Assembly (NCBI RefSeq): GCF_900112185.1
Contig: NZ_FOKP01000001.1
Location: forward strand, 248,001-312,000
Length of the DNA: 64,000 bases
Direction: 5' to 3'
Source of the DNA: Allobosea sp. CRIB-10
GTDB taxonomy: Bacteria; Pseudomonadota; Alphaproteobacteria; Rhizobiales; Beijerinckiaceae
A program made the position numbers and the translations under genes. This document shows positions 56,889 through 64,000 of this stretch, piece by piece. Under the pieces are notes generated by a model, which searched no databases, was not told the DNA's origin, and saw only the letters and a list, made by a program, of their open reading frames with translations. Each line of letters starts with the position of its first letter. Position 1 is the first letter of the stretch.

Positions 56889-59083
56889 CCGTGGAAGCGC
56901 TTGCCCGCCCGGCCGAGATCGAGGTCGCGACCGGCTGTCCCGCTCCGGTCGAGGCGACGCCGCCCGAGAACCGGCTGGAGATGCCGGTGCAGTCCTTCCG
57001 CAGCTGGAACGCCTCCGAGGGGCGCAAGCCCGCCGCGCCGCAAGCCTGGCGCACGCCGTGGCTGGCGAGAATCTTCGTCTTCGGCGGAGCCTGGGCGCTC
57101 ACCGCCTATGGCGCTTGGGAAATGTACAATGTCGTGTCGGTCAGCCGCACAACCTTCCTGCAGTATGTGCTGCTCGTCCTCTTCACGGTGAACTTCTCCT
57201 GGATCGCGCTCGCCTTCACCAGCGCCATCCTCGGCTTCTTCGCTTTGCTCTTCCGGCTGGTGAAGAGCCCGCGTGCCGAGACGCTGACGCAGAAGACCGT
57301 CGTGGTCATGCCGATCTACAACGAATCGACGGCGCGGACCTTCGCCGCGGTGGCGGCGATCCGGGAATCGATCGAGGCGACGGGCCTGGGTGCCCATTTC
57401 GACTATTTCATCGTCTCCGACACGACCAATCCCGACATCTGGGTGGCGGAGGAGCGCGCCTTCCTGGCGCTGCGCCAGCGGCTCGGCCCGGATGCGCGCA
57501 TCTATTATCGCCACCGGCCGAAGAATCATCATCGCAAGGCCGGCAACATCGCCGATTTCGTCACGCGCTGGGGCGGGCATTACGAGCACATGGTCGTGCT
57601 CGACGCCGACAGCCTGATGACCGGTACCTGCATCGTGCGCCTCGCCGCGGCGATGGAGGCCGACCCCGACGCCGGCATCATCCAGTCGCTGCCGCTGATC
57701 ATCAATCGCAACACCTTCTTCGCGCGCCTGCAGCAGTTCGCGGCGCGGGTCTACGGTCCGGTGATCGCGACGGGCCTGGCGATCTGGTCCGGCCGCGACG
57801 GCAACTATTGGGGCCACAACGCGATCATCCGCACCAAGGCCTTCGCCGATCATTGCGGCCTGCCCGACCTCAAGGGCAAGCCGCCCTTCGGCGGCCACGT
57901 CCTCAGTCACGACTTCGTCGAGGCGGCGCTGATCCGGCGGGCCGGCTGGTCGGTCTACATGCTGCCGGACCTGACGGGCTCCTATGAGGAGAGCCCGCCT
58001 TCGCTGATCGACATCGCCACGCGCGACCGGCGCTGGTGCCAGGGCAATCTGCAGCATTCGCGCATCATCGGCGCCAGGGGCCTCAAGCTCTCGACCCGCC
58101 AGCACTTCGCCACCGGCATGATGGCCTATCTCGCCTCGCCATTCTGGCTGATGCAGCTTGTGGTCGGCATCCTGATCGTGCTGCAGGTCAATTACGCCAG
58201 GCCGGAATACTTCACCGAGGAGTTCAGGCTCTTCCCGATCTGGCCGCGCTTCGACCCAGAACGCGCGCTCAACCTGTTCGGGCTGACCATGGCGATCCTC
58301 TTGGCGCCAAAACTGTTCGGCCTCCTGCTGACGCTGTTCGACGGCAAGCTCAGGCGCGCCTGCGGCGGCGGCATCCGGCTCGTCCTCTCGGCGCTATTGG
58401 AGATCCTGTTCTCGGCTTTCTTCGCGCCGATCATGATGGTGATCCAGTCCGGCTCGGTCTTCCAGATCCTGGTCGGTCGCGATACCGGCTGGAATCCGCA
58501 GCGGCGCGACGACGGCTCGATCCCGCTCAAGGACATCGTCCGCCGGCACCGCGCCCACACGCTGCTCGGCCTCGTTGCCGGCCTGTCGGCTTTCATGATC
58601 GCGACCTCGCTCTTCGCCTGGATGTCGCCGACGATCGTCGGCTTGCTGCTGGCGATCCCGTTGTCCTGGGCCTCGGGCAACCTCGCGCTCGGCCTCTGGC
58701 TCAAGCGGCGCGGCCTCCTGCTGACGCCGGAGGAAGGCGACCCGCCGGCGATCGCCTTGCGCGCCAACGCGCTCCAGGCCGAGTTCGCTGAAGCCGGCTT
58801 CGACGATGCCGATGGGCTCAGCGTGCTCCATGCCGATCCGATGCTGCGCGCGACACATGAGGCCATGCTGCCCCATGTCCAGGCGCGCCGACGCGGCGAG
58901 ATCGAGCCCGACCGCGCCGTGGCGCAGGCCAAGCTGATCGACGCCGAGACGATTGCGGACGCGGTGATCTGGCTGAAGCCGAAGGAGCGCATGGTCGTAT
59001 TGCACGACCGTGCTTTGCTCGGCCTGCTGGCCAACCTGCCGGACGGCCCGGCCCGTGCCGGTGCGGAGCCGGTCGGCCGCTGA
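56885..59083 (+). CDS. opgH: glucans biosynthesis glucosyltransferase OpgH
   Basis: About 732 aa from a GTG that overlaps the opgG stop; 56891 (GTG) is an alternative. The GT2 domain has the UDP-binding TVVVMPIYNESTAR, DADSLMTG (DxD), and SHDFVEAALIRRAGW with RDRRWCQGNL (the QxxRW-like site). About eight membrane spans flank it, including pairs near residues 60-120 and 420-480. It uses UDP-glucose to extend beta-linked glucans across the inner membrane. Two overlapping starts make coupled translation with opgG likely. Confidence 0.95.
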   Translation: MTVEALARPAEIEVATGCPAPVEATPPENRLEMPVQSFRSWNASEGRKPAAPQAWRTPWLARIFVFGGAWALTAYGAWEMYNVVSVSRTTFLQYVLLVLFTVNFSWIALAFTSAILGFFALLFRLVKSPRAETLTQKTVVVMPIYNESTARTFAAVAAIRESIEATGLGAHFDYFIVSDTTNPDIWVAEERAFLALRQRLGPDARIYYRHRPKNHHRKAGNIADFVTRWGGHYEHMVVLDADSLMTGTCIVRLAAAMEADPDAGIIQSLPLIINRNTFFARLQQFAARVYGPVIATGLAIWSGRDGNYWGHNAIIRTKAFADHCGLPDLKGKPPFGGHVLSHDFVEAALIRRAGWSVYMLPDLTGSYEESPPSLIDIATRDRRWCQGNLQHSRIIGARGLKLSTRQHFATGMMAYLASPFWLMQLVVGILIVLQVNYARPEYFTEEFRLFPIWPRFDPERALNLFGLTMAILLAPKLFGLLLTLFDGKLRRACGGGIRLVLSALLEILFSAFFAPIMMVIQSGSVFQILVGRDTGWNPQRRDDGSIPLKDIVRRHRAHTLLGLVAGLSAFMIATSLFAWMSPTIVGLLLAIPLSWASGNLALGLWLKRRGLLLTPEEGDPPAIALRANALQAEFAEAGFDDADGLSVLHADPMLRATHEAMLPHVQARRRGEIEPDRAVAQAKLIDAETIADAVIWLKPKERMVVLHDRALLGLLANLPDGPARAGAEPVGR

Positions 59084-59180
59084 GGCGCCCGGCGGCCTGA
59101 TCGAGACCTCATGCATTCGAAGGATTTTTGAGCGGCATCGATCCACCATTCTTCTCCCCGTCGCCAACGAGGAGAATTCG

Positions 59181-59438
59181 ATGCAACGTCGCCAGTTTCT
59201 TCTGAGCCTGATCGGCATCGGCGCCGGCAGTGCCGTGCTCGCCGCCTTGCCGTCCGCGCAGGCCCTGGCCGGCCCGCCCGAACTAGACCGGGTCCTGGCA
59301 GCCGCCCCCGAAGGAGACGCGGAATACTCGCTGCTGGTCGGCCGATTGACGCATCGCCGGCGGGCCGGCGGCTGGTGGCGCATGCGCGTCGCCAGAGCGC
59401 GCGCCTGGGGACGCAGGGAGCGGCCGGGCCGGCGGTGA
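59181..59438 (+). CDS. small Tat-type exported basic protein
   Basis: Encodes 85 aa starting MQRRQFLLSLIGIGAGS, a short Tat-like signal (RRQF) ending ALA, with GAGGAG about five bases before the ATG. The mature part is short, with a very basic C-terminus (VARARAWGRRERPGRR). It is not a known family; it lies about 100 bp behind opgH on the same strand and could share its message or have its own signal. Confidence 0.65.
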   Translation: MQRRQFLLSLIGIGAGSAVLAALPSAQALAGPPELDRVLAAAPEGDAEYSLLVGRLTHRRRAGGWWRMRVARARAWGRRERPGRR

Positions 59439-59463
59439 TCCGATTACGCTGAGCTTCTCGCGC

Positions 59464-60333
59464 TCAGCCCGTCTCGAAAACAATGGCGCAGCCGAAGGCC
59501 GCCGCCGCCGGCACGACGATGCGCTCACCGTCCCGGTGATGGGCAGTCCCGCGTTCGGCCAGCCTGGCGCCGATGGTATCGAGATCCGGCACCGTGACTG
59601 CGAAGCCGGCGAAGTGGGTCTGTTCCCGGCTCTCGTCGTCGAGCATGGCCCCGGCGGCCTGCGGCGTCAGCACCTCGAGACGCCCGCGCGGCAGCGGCAG
59701 GCGCAGACCTGCCTCCGGTGTCGCGAAGCTCTCGGCGCCCGAAAAGCCGCCGAGGAAAGCCGTCTGCGCCGCTGGCTCCTCAGTCACCAGGAACACGGCG
59801 GACAGCCCGCTCGCACCGTTCTCATGCTGCTGGAAGGCCGGGTTCCAGAAGTTCTGTGGCTCGTGCTGCTGGCAGACGAAGAAGCCGCAGTCCGGCGCGC
59901 CTGGATTGTCGGCGAAGGCGAGCGAAAAGGCGACGCGGACCTCGCTGCCGTCGGGCCGGCGCGCCTGGCGCTCGAAGAAAAAGGGTTCGAAATCGCCGAT
60001 GCCGGCGGTGCGGAAACCCTCGGCATCGCCGGCCGAATCGCGGCTTTCCAGCACCAGCATCGACATGCCCTCGCCGCGCGCCAGCGCGTCGCGCACGAAC
60101 GCGCCGAATGAGAAATGCCGCGGCGCATGCGGTGGAATCAGCGTGGCGTCGCCAACCGTGATCAGTTCGAGGAAGGAGCCGGGAAACTGGACGATCCGGT
60201 TCTCAGTACCCCAGGGATGGCGGTTGCGCGCGCCGACGCGGAAGCCGAGCTGCTCATAGAAGACGCCGGCCGCATCGAGATCGGCGACGCCGATCACGAG
60301 ATGGTCGAGGCCACGGGCGTGGGTTTCAGGCAT
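59464..60333 (-). CDS. VOC/glyoxalase-like domain protein
   Basis: A 289-aa protein with LDHLVIGVADLDAAGVFYEQLGF at the N-terminus (shortened GLDHLVIGVADLD), the start of a vicinal-oxygen-chelate fold, then GFFVCQQHEPQNFWNP and a second VOC half with HFAGFAVTVPDLD. It resembles the Glyoxalase_3-type single-chain group. Metal ligands are likely the His of LDHLV and later Glu residues. Substrate unknown. It converges with the Tat-type gene. Confidence 0.85.
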   Translation of the reverse strand: MPETHARGLDHLVIGVADLDAAGVFYEQLGFRVGARNRHPWGTENRIVQFPGSFLELITVGDATLIPPHAPRHFSFGAFVRDALARGEGMSMLVLESRDSAGDAEGFRTAGIGDFEPFFFERQARRPDGSEVRVAFSLAFADNPGAPDCGFFVCQQHEPQNFWNPAFQQHENGASGLSAVFLVTEEPAAQTAFLGGFSGAESFATPEAGLRLPLPRGRLEVLTPQAAGAMLDDESREQTHFAGFAVTVPDLDTIGARLAERGTAHHRDGERIVVPAAAAFGCAIVFETG

Positions 60334-60355
60334 GGGCGAACCGTAGGCTTTGGCG

Positions 60356-61522
60356 CTACGGCTCGATGAAATGCGGCACGAAGCGCGAGGTATTCTTGGT
60401 GATCGGAGTCGTATCCTCGCGGACCCCGAGCCCGCAAGGCTGCGAGGCGACGAGCCAGGAGCCGAGCACCGGATAATTGCCGTCGAAATTCGGCAGCATC
60501 GCGGTCGCCTGCAGGATGAAGCCCTCGGCGCCATAGGGGCCGTCGTCGCTGTCGCGGACCGCCCCGCCCTCGACCAGCGTCACATTGGCGCCCTCGCGCG
60601 AATAGAGCGGCTTGCGCACATGGTTGGCGCCGAGCTCGGCACAGCGCGGATCGTCCTCGAAATAAGCCGGCAGCAGATTGGGATGGCCGGGAGCCATCTC
60701 CCAGAGATAGGGCAAGAGGCCCTTGCTGGAGACCAGCGCCTTCCAGGGCGGTTCGACGAACTGGCAGCGCGAGCCGGCGAGCGCCGCAGCGTATTGCTCC
60801 CGGAACAGCCACTCCCATGGGTAGAGCTTGAACAGCATCTCGATCGGCAGGCTGGCGCCGTCGCAGAAGCGCCCGTCGGCGAGCAGGCCGATCTCCTCGA
60901 TATAGGTGAAGCGGGCGTCGATCTCGGCTTGGCTGGCGCAGTCGATCAGATAGTCGACCGTGCCCTTGTCCTCGAAGCTGCCCTGCACGCAGGTGAAATG
61001 CATGCGCTCGGGCTTCGGGTTGCGCAGCTGACCGAAAGCCGCGATCAGGCGCTCATGCAGCGAGTTGAACTGGTCGCTGCCGCGCGAGATCGCGCCGCGC
61101 GCCATCGCCTGCTCGAGCCAGTCCCATTGCACCACGGCCGCCTCGAACAGCGAGGTCGGCGTGTCGGCGTTGTATTCCAGCAGCTTGGCGGGGCCCTTGC
61201 CGTCATAGGCGAGATCGAGCCGGCCGTAGAGATTGCGGTCGCCGCGCTGCCAGCTCTCGCGGATCAGCCCCCATTGCGCCTCGGGGATGGCGAGTCGGCG
61301 CAGGATCGCCTCATCCTTGAGAGCGCGCTCGACGAAGGCGAAGCAGAGGCCTTCGATCTCACTGGTCGGCGCCTCGATATCCTCCTCGATCTCCTTCAGC
61401 GAGAAGGCGTAGGCGACGCTCTCGTCCCAATACGTCTCACCATCGAGCGTGTGATAGGCGAAGCCGAGGCGCTCGACCTCCGCCTGCCAGTCCTTGCGAG
61501 GTGCTACGCGAAGCCGCTGCAT
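60356..61522 (-). CDS. glutathionylspermidine synthase-family ATP-grasp protein (YgiC/YjfC type)
   Basis: This 388-aa protein has the ATP-grasp core of the GspS synthetase domain without the amidase half: GRLDLAYDGKGPAKLLEYNADTPTSLFEA, shortened LLEYNADTPTS; PLYSREGANV and NTSRFVPHFI near the end. The start MQRLRVAPRKDW is the conserved YgiC opening. The family is predicted to ligate a peptide or amine to a carboxylate; the true substrate is not known. It follows DUF1190 and DUF350 genes on the same strand, the order seen for E. coli ygiBC and yjfLMC. Confidence 0.9.
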   Translation of the reverse strand: MQRLRVAPRKDWQAEVERLGFAYHTLDGETYWDESVAYAFSLKEIEEDIEAPTSEIEGLCFAFVERALKDEAILRRLAIPEAQWGLIRESWQRGDRNLYGRLDLAYDGKGPAKLLEYNADTPTSLFEAAVVQWDWLEQAMARGAISRGSDQFNSLHERLIAAFGQLRNPKPERMHFTCVQGSFEDKGTVDYLIDCASQAEIDARFTYIEEIGLLADGRFCDGASLPIEMLFKLYPWEWLFREQYAAALAGSRCQFVEPPWKALVSSKGLLPYLWEMAPGHPNLLPAYFEDDPRCAELGANHVRKPLYSREGANVTLVEGGAVRDSDDGPYGAEGFILQATAMLPNFDGNYPVLGSWLVASQPCGLGVREDTTPITKNTSRFVPHFIEP

Positions 61523-61545
61523 GGATGAGCACCTGCCAGGATGTC

Positions 61546-62175
61546 TCAGGACGACGAGAACGAGGAGAACGAACGCGAGGACGAGCCGAAGCCGCCGCGC
61601 GAGGCGACACTGGGCGTGCTCGCCATCCCCGTCGAGGAGATGTTGCGGGCGACCATCGCCTGGCCCGAGGTCGTCGTATAGGCGCGCGAGCGGCTGCTGC
61701 TGCCGCCATAATAGCCGCCTGACGACGAGGACGAGGAACTGCGGGCCGGCTGCTCGCATTCGGGACGTCCGGAGCCTGGCTGGCGCGTGCCGGGTGGACA
61801 GGCTGAGCTGGTCGGCGGCAGCAATGGCTGGGCCGCGCCGCCGCCGGACATGAACTGGCGCGCCAGCATGATCCCCGCCAGCGCCGGGATGAAGACCTGG
61901 GCATTGTTCCAGACGGCGCTCTGGCAGCCACTCGCGCCGAATTCCTGCTCGCAGGCGGCGCTGCTGGTGAACTTCTTGGCGTCGCGCAAATGGTTGGCGG
62001 AGGCCTCGTTGAAGCGCTGCTCGCATTGGCTGGCGCTGAGCTGGTTGGCGGCCCGGCACTCGGCGAGATTGTTGTAGATCAGCGAATCGTCGGTCTCACC
62101 GCCGGAGAGCGACCAATAGGTCGCGACCAGCACCACGCCGGCGGCGGCGAGCCCGATCTGGGTCGAGCGCTTCAT
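61546..62175 (-). CDS. DUF1190/YgiB-type membrane-anchored protein
   Basis: This 209-aa protein begins MKRSTQIGLAAAGVVLV, a signal-like anchor, and then has the DUF1190 region with three or four cysteines (LAECRAANQ, SQCEQRFN, AACEQEFG, SGCQSAVW). The C-terminal half is low-complexity Ser/Gly/Tyr-rich (SSSSSSSGGYYGGSSS). It sits between the ATP-grasp gene (23 bp) and DUF350 (nine bp). Function unknown; envelope location is inferred. Confidence 0.87.
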   Translation of the reverse strand: MKRSTQIGLAAAGVVLVATYWSLSGGETDDSLIYNNLAECRAANQLSASQCEQRFNEASANHLRDAKKFTSSAACEQEFGASGCQSAVWNNAQVFIPALAGIMLARQFMSGGGAAQPLLPPTSSACPPGTRQPGSGRPECEQPARSSSSSSSGGYYGGSSSRSRAYTTTSGQAMVARNISSTGMASTPSVASRGGFGSSSRSFSSFSSS

Positions 62176-62184
62176 CGGCCCCTC

Positions 62185-62586
62185 CTACAACGTCATGCTG
62201 GCGGCTGCGAGCGTGCCGCTGAGGACCGCGATCACCGCCAGCATCGCCGCCGAGGGAATCCGGTCCTCCTCGATCTTGCGCGACAGGTCGGGGATGACGA
62301 TGCGGGCGAAGCCATAGGCGCCGAACTGGACCACCACGGCGATCACGGCCCAGATCACAAGATCGGGGATGCTGGCCGCCTGCTCGATCGCCGTCTCCAG
62401 CGGCACGGAGAAGCCGATCAGATTGCCGCCGAAGGCGATCGCGGCGGAGAGATTGCCGCCGCGGATCAGCGCGATCTCGTCATGAGCGGTGAGCCGCATA
62501 TAGACCGCGGCGAAGCCGGCGATCAGCGCGAAGCCGACACAGAAATACAGAATGAACGCCGGCAACCCGGCCATCGAGATCGTCAT
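62185..62586 (-). CDS. DUF350/YjfL-type membrane protein
   Basis: This 133-aa integral membrane protein has four predicted spans: about 9-29, 48-62, 75-95 and 112-130. FGGNLIGFSVPLETAIEQAAS is the conserved DUF350 block, shortened NLIGFSVPLETAI. It is the first gene of the three-gene cluster and lies nine bp before DUF1190. Its role in the ATP-grasp system is unknown. Confidence 0.87.
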   Translation of the reverse strand: MTISMAGLPAFILYFCVGFALIAGFAAVYMRLTAHDEIALIRGGNLSAAIAFGGNLIGFSVPLETAIEQAASIPDLVIWAVIAVVVQFGAYGFARIVIPDLSRKIEEDRIPSAAMLAVIAVLSGTLAAASMTL

Positions 62587-62704
62587 GCTGCCGCCTCTTG
62601 CATGCCATGATGGTCAAGGCGCTCACTATACGTCAGCGGCGCCGCTGCGCCAGACTGTCGCGGCTTGTTCTGCGGGCGCGCGGACGACGTCACGGAGAGA
62701 CCCC

Positions 62705-63085
62705 ATGAAGGAGAGACATGCCCAATGCTCTTGCGGGGCTTTGAGCCTGATCTGCCGCGGCGATCCGGCACTCGTCTCGCTCTGCCATTGCCGGGAATGC
62801 CAGCGCCGCACCGGCAGCACCTATGGCATCGCCGCCTTCTTTCCTCGTTTGGAGGTCGAGATCAGTGGCGAAGCGACGGCTTATCGCCGGCCAGCCGACA
62901 GCGGCTTCGAGGTCACGCAGCACTTCTGCCCGCGCTGCGGCAGCACGATTTATTGGGAACCTCTGCGCAAGCCGCAGATGATCGCGGTCGCAGTCGGCGC
63001 CTTCGCCGATCCGGATTTCCCGGCGCCCGGCAAGCAGGTCTACACCCAGCACCGCCACCCTTGGGTTGCGGTGCCGGTCGACTGA
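62705..63085 (+). CDS. GFA/CENP-V-type zinc-binding protein, second copy
   Basis: A 126-aa protein starting MKERHAQCSCGALSL. Zinc-binding cysteines are in QCSCGAL, SLCHCRECQRRTG and HFCPRCGSTIYW, the classical GFA pattern, more complete than in the copy at 21898. The closing QHRHPWVAVP is typical. It is rightward and converges on pyrG. Substrate unknown. Confidence 0.9.
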   Translation: MKERHAQCSCGALSLICRGDPALVSLCHCRECQRRTGSTYGIAAFFPRLEVEISGEATAYRRPADSGFEVTQHFCPRCGSTIYWEPLRKPQMIAVAVGAFADPDFPAPGKQVYTQHRHPWVAVPVD

Positions 63086-63094
63086 GCCGCTTGA

Positions 63095-64000
63095 TCAGAC
63101 CAGGCGGCTCTGCACCACCGCCGCCTCGACGAAGCTGGCGAAGAGCGGATGCGGCTCGAACGGGCGCGACTTCAGCTCCGGATGGTATTGCACGCCGATG
63201 AACCAGGGATGGTCGGGATATTCGACCGTCTCGGGCAGCAGCCCGTCGGGCGAGACGCCGCTGAAACGCAGGCCCTTCGCCTCGAGCATCTCGCGATAGC
63301 CCATATTGACCTCGTAGCGGTGGCGGTGCCGCTCGGAGATGTCGGTCGAGCCGTAGATCTTGGCGATCTTGGTGTCCTCGGACAGCTTCGACTGATAGGC
63401 GCCGAGCCGCATCGTGCCGCCGAGATCGCCGCCGGAGAAGCGCTGCTCCAGCTCGTTGCCGCGCATCCACTCGGTCATCAGGCCGACGACGGGCTGCTCG
63501 GTCGGGCCGAACTCAGTCGAGTTGGCGTCCTTGACGCCGGCGAGCGAGCGCGCCGCCTCGATCACCGCCATCTGCATGCCGAAGCAGATGCCGAAATAGG
63601 GCACCTTGCGCTGCCTGGCGAAGCTCGCTGCCTTGATCTTGCCCTCGGCGCCGCGATGGCCGAAGCCGCCGGGCACCAGGATGCCGTGGACATGCTCGAG
63701 GAAGGGCGCCGGGTCCTCCTTCTCGAACACCTCCGACTCGATCCAGTCGAGATTGACCTTGACCCGATTGGCGATGCCGCCATGGGTCAGCGCCTCGATC
63801 AGCGACTTATAGGCGTCCTTCATCCCGGTGTATTTGCCGACGATGGCGATGGTGACCTCGCCTTCCGGGTTCTTGATCCGCTCCGAGATGCGGCGCCAGT
63901 TGCTGATGTCGGGGGCGGTCTTGTCGTCCATGCCGAACGCCGCCAGCACCTCGGTGTCGAGGCCCTCGGCGTGGTAGGACAGCGGCACGTCGTAGATCGA
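63095..64000 (-). CDS. pyrG: CTP synthase, C-terminal part (gene continues beyond the window)
   Basis: The frame is open to the window end; the visible 301 residues start [15 protein letters not shown], the end of the synthetase domain, so the N-terminal part lies outside. The glutaminase domain carries [12 protein letters not shown], the nucleophile in [14 protein letters not shown], and the His/Glu pair in [12 protein letters not shown] near the C-terminus. CTP synthase aminates UTP to CTP with ammonia from glutamine. Confidence 0.96.
   Translation of the reverse strand, partial: SIYDVPLSYHAEGLDTEVLAAFGMDDKTAPDISNWRRISERIKNPEGEVTIAIVGKYTGMKDAYKSLIEALTHGGIANRVKVNLDWIESEVFEKEDPAPFLEHVHGILVPGGFGHRGAEGKIKAASFARQRKVPYFGICFGMQMAVIEAARSLAGVKDANSTEFGPTEQPVVGLMTEWMRGNELEQRFSGGDLGGTMRLGAYQSKLSEDTKIAKIYGSTDISERHRHRYEVNMGYREMLEAKGLRFSGVSPDGLLPETVEYPDHPWFIGVQYHPELKSRPFEPHPLFASFVEAAVVQSRLV

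Overview
This window is GC-rich chromosomal DNA from an alphaproteobacterium. The best fit is Rhizobiales, and gene content and order resemble Bosea or a close relative. That placement rests on recalled gene neighbourhoods: dacF-tmk-holB-metG-tatD-MBL, recG divergent from sdhE-mfd, cysG/DUF934/cysI/DUF2849, IalB and OpgGH. A CtrA-type box supports it. No rRNA, prophage, insertion sequence, integrase or CRISPR array was seen. The region is mostly housekeeping, with a few accessory pockets.

Layout. 1-2.8 kb: the tail of an unknown membrane protein, a doubtful small ORF, rimO and a glycine-rich exported protein. 2.9-12.5 kb, all on the minus strand: a sulfur-assimilation block. Read in the direction of transcription it runs DUF2849, cysI, DUF934, a small membrane protein, cysG, then the sulfate importer cysP-cysT-cysW-cysA, an OsmC-like protein and a rhodanese. 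12.7-21.4 kb: the high-affinity potassium system, in the order small peptide, kdpF, kdpA, kdpB, kdpC, kdpD, kdpE, with a KdpE-like direct repeat upstream. 21.6-25.8 kb: small enzymes (GFA-type zinc protein, thioesterase, GNAT, DUF2934, AhpD-like) and a GMC oxidoreductase. 26 kb: tRNA-Ser(UGA).

26.4-33.8 kb: cell-envelope and replication genes (rlpA behind a CtrA-like box, dacF, tmk, holB, metG, tatD, an MBL hydrolase). 33.8-34.9 kb: an accessory pocket with a stand-alone caspase-fold (clan CD) protein followed by an intergenic repeat. 34.9-41.8 kb: an orphan Bug-type binding protein, recX, arfB, mazG, IalB, a peptide-type binding protein and a degenerate ANL-like protein. 41.9-48.2 kb: mfd, sdhE and recG. 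48.2-51.7 kb: RidA, LysR, AraC, DUF502 and YbaN. 51.7-55 kb: glmU and glmS for UDP-GlcNAc. 55.3-59.1 kb: opgG-opgH for periplasmic glucans. 59.2-64 kb: a Tat-type small protein, a VOC protein, a yjfL/ygiB/ygiC-type cluster, a second GFA protein and the 3' part of pyrG.

Three intergenic copies of a long palindromic GTCAT-type element (kdpC/kdpD, next to the mfd stop, and mfd/sdhE) are the main repeat feature. The most unusual items are the caspase-fold protein, the ANL-like protein without a visible ATP-binding loop, the extra peptide ahead of kdpF, and the ATP-grasp/DUF1190/DUF350 cluster. Functions are read from motifs and recalled families. No database search was run.
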